From NCBI GenBank assembly GCA_903827085.1, contig CAIKHC010000415.1:1-9868 (forward strand): a stretch of 9,868 bases of DNA. The letters run 5' to 3'. Source of the stretch: an uncultured Candidatus Nemicrothrix sp. GTDB taxonomy: Bacteria > Actinomycetota > Acidimicrobiia > Acidimicrobiales > Acidimicrobilacustridaceae. This document shows, one piece after another, positions 5,902-9,868 of this stretch (within the stretch, counting starts at the first letter, position 1; every line of letters starts with the position of its first letter). The notes beneath the pieces were generated by a model, which worked only from the letters and a program-made list of their open reading frames with translations, had not been told where the DNA came from and did not search any database. The translations under genes and the position numbers were made by a program.

Positions 5902-6459
5902 TCAAGCGCCTTCGTAAGGGAACCCAAGTTCGGGAGCAGTCACCAGTGCCCGGAACGCAAGGCCTTCGGCTTCGGCCATGGCCTGGCAGGTGCCGCCGCG
6001 ATCAACCACGACCAGCACCATGACCGGTTCGGCCCCAAGTTCACGAGCAACATGCACCGCTTCCATTGGCGAGGTGCCACGGGTGACGGTGTCGTCGGTG
6101 ATCACGCATTTATCGCCCGGTTCAAGTGGCCCTGCGAGTCGACCAGCAACGCCGTGGTCCTTGGCCTCTTTACGAATGGTGAAGGACTTGAGGGAGCGGC
6201 CACGAGTCGCAGCGACAGCGGCGATGCCGTAGGCCACCGGGTCAGCGCCCACCGTGAGGCCTCCGATCGCAGTGACATCGTCGGGGATGAGGTCGAGCGC
6301 GAGGTCGGCCATAAGTAGCAATCCGTCAGGTCGACACGCGGTCTGCTTCGAATCGATGAACCATGAGCTTTTCTTGCCTGACTTCAGCGTGAAGTCACCG
6401 GTTCGAACTGAATAGCGAAGAAGGTGATCGATCAGTTGCTGCTTTGTCGCGTCACTCAT
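5902..6459 (-). CDS. pyrE: Orotate phosphoribosyltransferase
   Basis: Makes orotidine 5'-monophosphate from orotate and PRPP, the fifth step of de novo pyrimidine synthesis. At 185 residues it is of normal to slightly short length. Visible motifs: FTLKSGKKSSWFIDSK near the N-terminus (23-38), the flexible catalytic loop IRKEAKDHG with Arg96, Lys97, Lys100 and His102 at the spacing of the enteric enzyme, and the PRPP-binding loop VITDDTVTRGTS (119-130). The family is homodimeric, with each catalytic loop completing the neighbour's site. It lies 51 bases downstream of purM, so two PRPP users (PurF and PyrE) share a locus. The ATG start lacks a Shine-Dalgarno, and TAGGTT ends 7 bases upstream, which suggests a leaderless mRNA from its own promoter. 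Confidence 0.96.
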   Translation of the reverse strand: MSDATKQQLIDHLLRYSVRTGDFTLKSGKKSSWFIDSKQTACRPDGLLLMADLALDLIPDDVTAIGGLTVGADPVAYGIAAVAATRGRSLKSFTIRKEAKDHGVAGRLAGPLEPGDKCVITDDTVTRGTSPMEAVHVARELGAEPVMVLVVVDRGGTCQAMAEAEGLAFRALVTAPELGFPYEGA

Positions 6460-6464
6460 GATGA

Positions 6465-6479
6465 GGAACCTACTGTTCC
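6465..6479 (-). promoter_or_regulatory. Candidate leaderless pyrE promoter overlapped by an inverted repeat
   Basis: On the - strand TAGGTT (6472-6467) matches the TAnnnT -10 pattern and ends 7 bases before the A of the pyrE ATG, the spacing expected if transcription starts on the start codon. No good -35 box is seen. The -10 box sits almost wholly inside a perfect inverted repeat, GGAAC-N5-GTTCC (6465-6479), which could be an operator. A second short repeat, CCCGT-G-ACGGG (6484-6494), lies just upstream of it. Confidence 0.4.
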
Positions 6480-6510
6480 GCGGCCCGTGACGGGGGCAGT
6501 TTCGAAAGAG

Positions 6511-7560
6511 TCAGATGATGCGGACGATGCCATCGCCTTCGACGATGCGGCCGATCACGGTGGCTCGATGTCCAGCAGTACGAGCAACATCGAGCGCCTT
6601 GAAGGAATCCGATTCCGGCACCACGACGACCATTCCGACGCCCATGTTGAACACACGCGCCATTTCATCGTCGGCCACAGAACCCAAACGCTGGATTTCG
6701 TTGAAGATCGGCGGAACGTCCCAAGTGCCCCAGGTGACCTCGGCAGATGTTCCGTGCGGAAGCACACGATTGAGGTTGCCAGGAAGACCGCCGCCGGTGA
6801 TGTGCGCGACACCGCGGACATCGACTGCCTTCTGTAACGCAGCGATTGCCGGCGAGAAGATCACTGAAGGAGCAAGTAGTTCATCGGCAAGCGAGTGATG
6901 CGCGCCTTCGTAGGCAGGACCATCGAGAGGGAGCTGCGCGCGCTCAAGAAGCACACGACGAGCCAATGAGAAACCGTTGGACCGGAGATTCTGTGAAGGA
7001 AGTCCGATGAGGACGTCGCCGGGCTTGATCGTTTCGCCAGTGATAAGAGCATCTCGATCGGCAATGCCCACCGCAAAGCCGACGAGATCAAACTCCCCCG
7101 CTTTCATTGCGCCGGGGTGTTCGGCCATCTCGCCGCCAACAAGTGCACAGCCGGCTTGGCGACAACCGTCAGCCACACCTTCAACAAGTTGGTCGATGTG
7201 GTCGGGGTCGAGCCGACCTACGGCGATGTAATCAAGAAAGAACAATGGCTCGGCACCCTGGCAGACGAGATCGTCGACACACATCGCAACAAGATCGACA
7301 CCGATTGTGGTGAAGCGGCCCGTTGCTTGAGCAACGAGGGCTTTCGTGCCGACACCGTCGGTTGAAGAAACAAGTACGGGTTTCTTGTAGCGAGCCAGAT
7401 CAAGGGCGAAGAGTCCACCGAAGCCGCCAATGTCGCCAATGACTTCGGGTCGGAACGTTGAGCGAACGTGCGACTTGATGCGATCCACTGCTTCTTCGCC
7501 GGCGTCGATGCTGACACCAGCACCCGCGTAGGTCTCGCCTTGGGTTACGTCGTCAGCCAT
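6511..7560 (-). CDS. purM: Phosphoribosylformylglycinamidine cyclo-ligase (AIR synthetase)
   Basis: ATP-dependent closure of the imidazole ring, FGAM to AIR, step 5 of de novo purine synthesis; it uses the product of PurL, encoded two genes upstream. From the start chosen it has 349 residues, the usual length of about 345. Conserved elements: TYAGAGVSID (10-19), SSTDGVGTK (65-73), the metal/ATP region GVDLVAMCVDDL (87-98), GCALVGGEMAEHPG (137-150), SQNLRSNGFSLAR (189-201), HITGGGLPGNL (253-263) and FNMGVGM (304-310). The ATG at 7560-7558 is preceded by GGAAGAG at about 4-bp spacing and overlaps the purF stop by 8 bases (ATGGCTGA). The longer frame to 7707 lies inside purF and encodes an Arg-rich non-conserved extension, so it was rejected. 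Confidence 0.96.
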   Translation of the reverse strand: MADDVTQGETYAGAGVSIDAGEEAVDRIKSHVRSTFRPEVIGDIGGFGGLFALDLARYKKPVLVSSTDGVGTKALVAQATGRFTTIGVDLVAMCVDDLVCQGAEPLFFLDYIAVGRLDPDHIDQLVEGVADGCRQAGCALVGGEMAEHPGAMKAGEFDLVGFAVGIADRDALITGETIKPGDVLIGLPSQNLRSNGFSLARRVLLERAQLPLDGPAYEGAHHSLADELLAPSVIFSPAIAALQKAVDVRGVAHITGGGLPGNLNRVLPHGTSAEVTWGTWDVPPIFNEIQRLGSVADDEMARVFNMGVGMVVVVPESDSFKALDVARTAGHRATVIGRIVEGDGIVRII

Positions 7561-9109
7561 CGATCTCTTCCGATGAGGTGAAGGTAAATGCGTCCTGTGC
7601 CGGAAGCGTGGGCGCAACGTCGAGCGCCTCGGCGAGACCCGCCGTGCTGGTTGAAGCTTCCGATGGAAGTTCAAGAATGTGCTTGCCGAGTTCGGCGGGA
7701 ATCTCAACGGGATAGTTGCCGGTCAAACAGGCATCGCAGAATCCTGCGCCAACTGCACCCGTGGCCGAAACCAATCGATCGAGCGTGAGATAGGAAAGCG
7801 AATCGACATTGAGGTATTCGCGGATTTCGTCGACGCTCATATTTGCCGCGAGAAGTTCTCCGCGAGTGCCGGTATCCATGCCGTAGAAACATGGCCACTT
7901 ATAGGGAGGTGACGACACGCGCATATGAATTTCGGCAGCGCCGGCTTCGCGCAGCATCGAGACCATGGCGCGAGTTGTGGTGCCACGAACGATGGAGTCA
8001 TCCACTACGACGAGTCGTCGACCCGCAATGTTGTCGCGCAACGGATTCAATTTCATGCGGACACCGAGGGCGCGCATTTCCTGATTCGGGGCAATGAAGG
8101 TGCGGCCGATGTAGCGGTTCTTCACAAGGCCTTGACCGAAGGGGATCCCCGACTTGCGTGCGTACCCCTCGGCGGCGGGAATGCCCGATTCGGGGACACC
8201 CATCACCAAGTCCGCTTCAACTGGCGCTTGTTCGGCAAGTTGTTCGCCCATACGAACACGTGCTTGATGCACGCTTTGACCGTAGAGACGCGTGTCGGGA
8301 CGAGCGAAGTAGACGAACTCAAACAAGCAGAGTTTCGGGTCGACCAGCGCCTGTTCAAAAACTCGAACGGCGCGGTAACCGGTGGCATCGATGACGATCA
8401 TCTCGCCCGGTTCAAGTTCACGGACCAAATGCGCACCAACAACATCGAGTGCAGGGCTTTCCGATGCCAGCACCCAACCGTTATCGAGTTTGCCAAGACA
8501 AAGGGGACGGAACCCATTGGGGTCGCGCACACCGATGACATGACCTTCGTCCATCGCTACAACCGAGAACGCTCCCTTGAGGCGAGGAAGGATCGCCTGC
8601 ATCGCGCGCTCAAGTGCTCGATGGTCGGAACTTTCGTCAGGGTTCTTCGCGAGTTCCGAGGCGAGGAGTTCCGCCATGACATCGCTGTCAGAACTAACCG
8701 TGCCTGGAAGCATTCCGAGTTCATCGGCAAGTTCGGCGGTGTTTACGAGATTGCCGTTGTGCGCGATTGCGACGGTGTGCGCACCAACATTGCGATACAC
8801 CGGCTGCGCGTTGTGCCACACGCTTGAACCGGTCGTGGAATAGCGGGTGTGTCCGATTGCGAGATGACCAGTGAGCGCAGCAAGTGTTCGATCATCGAAC
8901 GCGTTCGACACAAGGCCGGTGTCTTTGACAACGGTGACAGTGGAACCGTCGCTGACGGCCATGCCCGCAGCTTCCTGACCACGATGCTGCAACGCATACA
9001 AACCTAAATACGTGAGGTGTGACACCGCTTGTTCAGGTGCATACACACCGAAGACGCCACATGCTTCTTTCGGTGTGTCGTCATCAGGGTTCACGCAATC
9101 GGTTTCCAT
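7553..9109 (-). CDS. purF: Amidophosphoribosyltransferase (glutamine PRPP amidotransferase), Bacillus type
   Basis: Catalyses the committed first step of purine synthesis: PRPP plus glutamine to phosphoribosylamine. Length 518. The first 16 residues look like a propeptide; Cys17 in ACGVFGVY would become the N-terminal nucleophile after cleavage. The glutaminase domain (about 17-250) carries HTRYSTTG and AHNGNLVN. The phosphoribosyltransferase domain holds the PRPP loop VVVDDSIVRGTT (367-378). Cys261, Cys407, Cys458 and Cys461 sit where the [4Fe-4S] ligands of the B. subtilis enzyme lie (first two 146 apart, last two as CxxC), so an oxygen-sensitive cluster is predicted. An Ala/Thr/Ser-rich tail (about 480-518) shows no motif. 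The ATG lies 3 bases after the purL stop with AGGA about 7 bases before it; the end overlaps purM. In this family AMP/GMP feedback is expected. Confidence 0.96.
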   Translation of the reverse strand: METDCVNPDDDTPKEACGVFGVYAPEQAVSHLTYLGLYALQHRGQEAAGMAVSDGSTVTVVKDTGLVSNAFDDRTLAALTGHLAIGHTRYSTTGSSVWHNAQPVYRNVGAHTVAIAHNGNLVNTAELADELGMLPGTVSSDSDVMAELLASELAKNPDESSDHRALERAMQAILPRLKGAFSVVAMDEGHVIGVRDPNGFRPLCLGKLDNGWVLASESPALDVVGAHLVRELEPGEMIVIDATGYRAVRVFEQALVDPKLCLFEFVYFARPDTRLYGQSVHQARVRMGEQLAEQAPVEADLVMGVPESGIPAAEGYARKSGIPFGQGLVKNRYIGRTFIAPNQEMRALGVRMKLNPLRDNIAGRRLVVVDDSIVRGTTTRAMVSMLREAGAAEIHMRVSSPPYKWPCFYGMDTGTRGELLAANMSVDEIREYLNVDSLSYLTLDRLVSATGAVGAGFCDACLTGNYPVEIPAELGKHILELPSEASTSTAGLAEALDVAPTLPAQDAFTFTSSEEIDG

Positions 9110-9112
9110 ATG

Positions 9113-9868
9113 TCAGTCCTGCGCCGTTCCGGCACCAAGAGCAGAAGGAATGTGATTGGTCCAGGCATCGACAACTTCGGAAAGCGGAAGATCAACAAGG
9201 CCCTTCACACTGAAACGATCGCCACCGGCAACACCGATCCGAGAAATAGGAACGCCGGATTGTTCACAGATGTTTTCGACAATGCCCATCGATTCAGGAT
9301 CGACGCACACCACAACACGCGATGGACCTTCAGCAAAAAGTTCAGCGGCATTCGCAACGCGAGCAACAGAGACACCGATGCCTGACTTCGCTGCCATCTC
9401 GGCAAGTGCAACACCGAGGCCACCACCGGAAACATCGTGAATGCCCGCAACGACATCGCCGATCACAAGTTGGCGAACAACGTCGGCAACCTTCAGATGA
9501 TGCGCGGGATCGAGAGCGGGAAGAGTTCCGCCGCGATGGCCACGAGCGCGCGCCCAACGAGATCCAGAAACTTCGGGCTGGGTGACACCGATGAGCATGA
9601 GACGGCCTTGCTCAATCAAGCCAACACCCGGCGGACGACGATCGAGTGAATCGATCACGCCGAGCATGCCTACAACCGGAGTTGGGTCGATGTCGGTGCC
9701 CTGGGATTCGTTATAAAGACTGACGTTTCCGCCGATCACTGGTGTATCGAAGGCCACGCAGGCCTCGGACATTCCGTCGATTGCTTCGGACAACTGCCAC
9801 ATCACTTCGGGATGTTCAGGGTTACCAAAGTTCAAACAATTCACGACCGCAAGCGGGCGAGCGCCAAC
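9113..9868 (-). CDS. purL: Phosphoribosylformylglycinamidine synthase, PurL C-terminal part (5' end outside window)
   Basis: ATP-dependent amidation of FGAR to FGAM, step 4 of purine synthesis. The frame is open to the right edge, leaving the last 252 or so codons. Recognisable blocks are VNCLNFGNPEHPEVMWQ at the left of the fragment, then FDTPVIGGNVSLYNE, the IHDVSGGGLGVALAEMA glycine-rich motif, and an ending of the small PurL subunit type (family length about 740), with no sign of a fused glutaminase domain in the part seen. Enzymes of this type work with separate PurQ and PurS subunits, which are not in this window and would be expected upstream. It shares the ATP-binding fold of PurM, encoded two genes downstream. 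Only 3 bases separate its TGA from the purF start. Confidence 0.94.
   Translation of the reverse strand, partial: VGARPLAVVNCLNFGNPEHPEVMWQLSEAIDGMSEACVAFDTPVIGGNVSLYNESQGTDIDPTPVVGMLGVIDSLDRRPPGVGLIEQGRLMLIGVTQPEVSGSRWARARGHRGGTLPALDPAHHLKVADVVRQLVIGDVVAGIHDVSGGGLGVALAEMAAKSGIGVSVARVANAAELFAEGPSRVVVCVDPESMGIVENICEQSGVPISRIGVAGGDRFSVKGLVDLPLSEVVDAWTNHIPSALGAGTAQD

Noticed and set aside
5478..6023. A 181-residue + strand frame spanning the malic enzyme start and pyrE end
   Set aside because: Antisense to two recognised genes, Ser/Arg-rich with no motif.
6484..6507. CCCGTGACGGG and TTTCGAAA repeats as a terminator between purM and pyrE
   Set aside because: The stem is only 5 bp and no T-run follows on the - strand, so a terminator is not supported.
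7925..8827. A 300-residue + strand reading frame opposite purF
   Set aside because: It lies entirely antisense to a clearly recognised purF and shows no domain; long antisense frames are common in GC-rich genes.
1..9868. Search for a defence system, prophage, insertion sequence, CRISPR array or toxin-antitoxin pair
   Set aside because: All coding space is filled by recognised housekeeping or hydrolase genes; no transposase, direct-repeat array or target-site duplication was seen. The tRNA cluster has no integrase or attachment-site repeat beside it.

Overview
The window looks like ordinary core chromosome of a high-GC Gram-positive bacterium, most likely an actinobacterium of the Acidimicrobiia/Ilumatobacter kind. 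Supporting signs are the clpS-DUF2017 gene pair (an actinobacterial arrangement), the Bacillus-type PurF with a propeptide and Fe-S cysteines, frequent GTG starts, stop/start overlaps, and some starts with no Shine-Dalgarno but a TAnnnT box 7-9 bases upstream. The exact lineage is an inference. I see no phage, insertion sequence, CRISPR array, plasmid feature or defence system.

Layout. Positions 1-1620 are read on the + strand: the C-terminal end of a heme A synthase (ctaA, cut by the window edge), clpS overlapping it by 4 bases, a DUF2017 gene 1 base after clpS, then three tRNA genes (Glu-TTC, Asp-GTC, Phe-GAA). A 13-bp perfect hairpin at 1590-1620 closes this unit. Everything from 1644 to the right edge is on the - strand. 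In transcription order it reads purL (cut by the right edge), purF, purM, pyrE, an ACT-domain malic enzyme, a HAD hydrolase, an HSL-family esterase, and a lipoprotein esterase of the LpqC/PHB-depolymerase type. The two transcription units converge on the hairpin.

How the genes fit together. PurL, PurF and PurM catalyse steps 4, 1 and 5 of de novo purine synthesis. They are tightly packed (3-base gap, then 8-base overlap), so they are probably translationally coupled. PyrE, like PurF, consumes PRPP, and it appears to have its own leaderless promoter in the 51-base gap after purM. The malic enzyme links the TCA cycle to pyruvate and NAD(P)H. Its N-terminal ACT domain suggests allosteric control, and it too appears to start leaderless. 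The HAD gene follows it by 5 bases. After an 85-base gap come two ester hydrolases, one predicted cytosolic and one exported, joined by a GTGA overlap. On the other strand, ClpS delivers N-degron substrates to ClpAP/ClpCP, and DUF2017 is its usual partner gene of unknown function.

No gene-free stretch exceeds 300 bases. The most useful second-look items are the leaderless pyrE and malic-enzyme promoters, an inverted repeat lying on the pyrE -10 box, the HAD protein lacking the usual second aspartate, the coupled exported/cytosolic esterase pair, and an unusual T-loop in tRNA-Phe. I did not find a convincing new biological system here.
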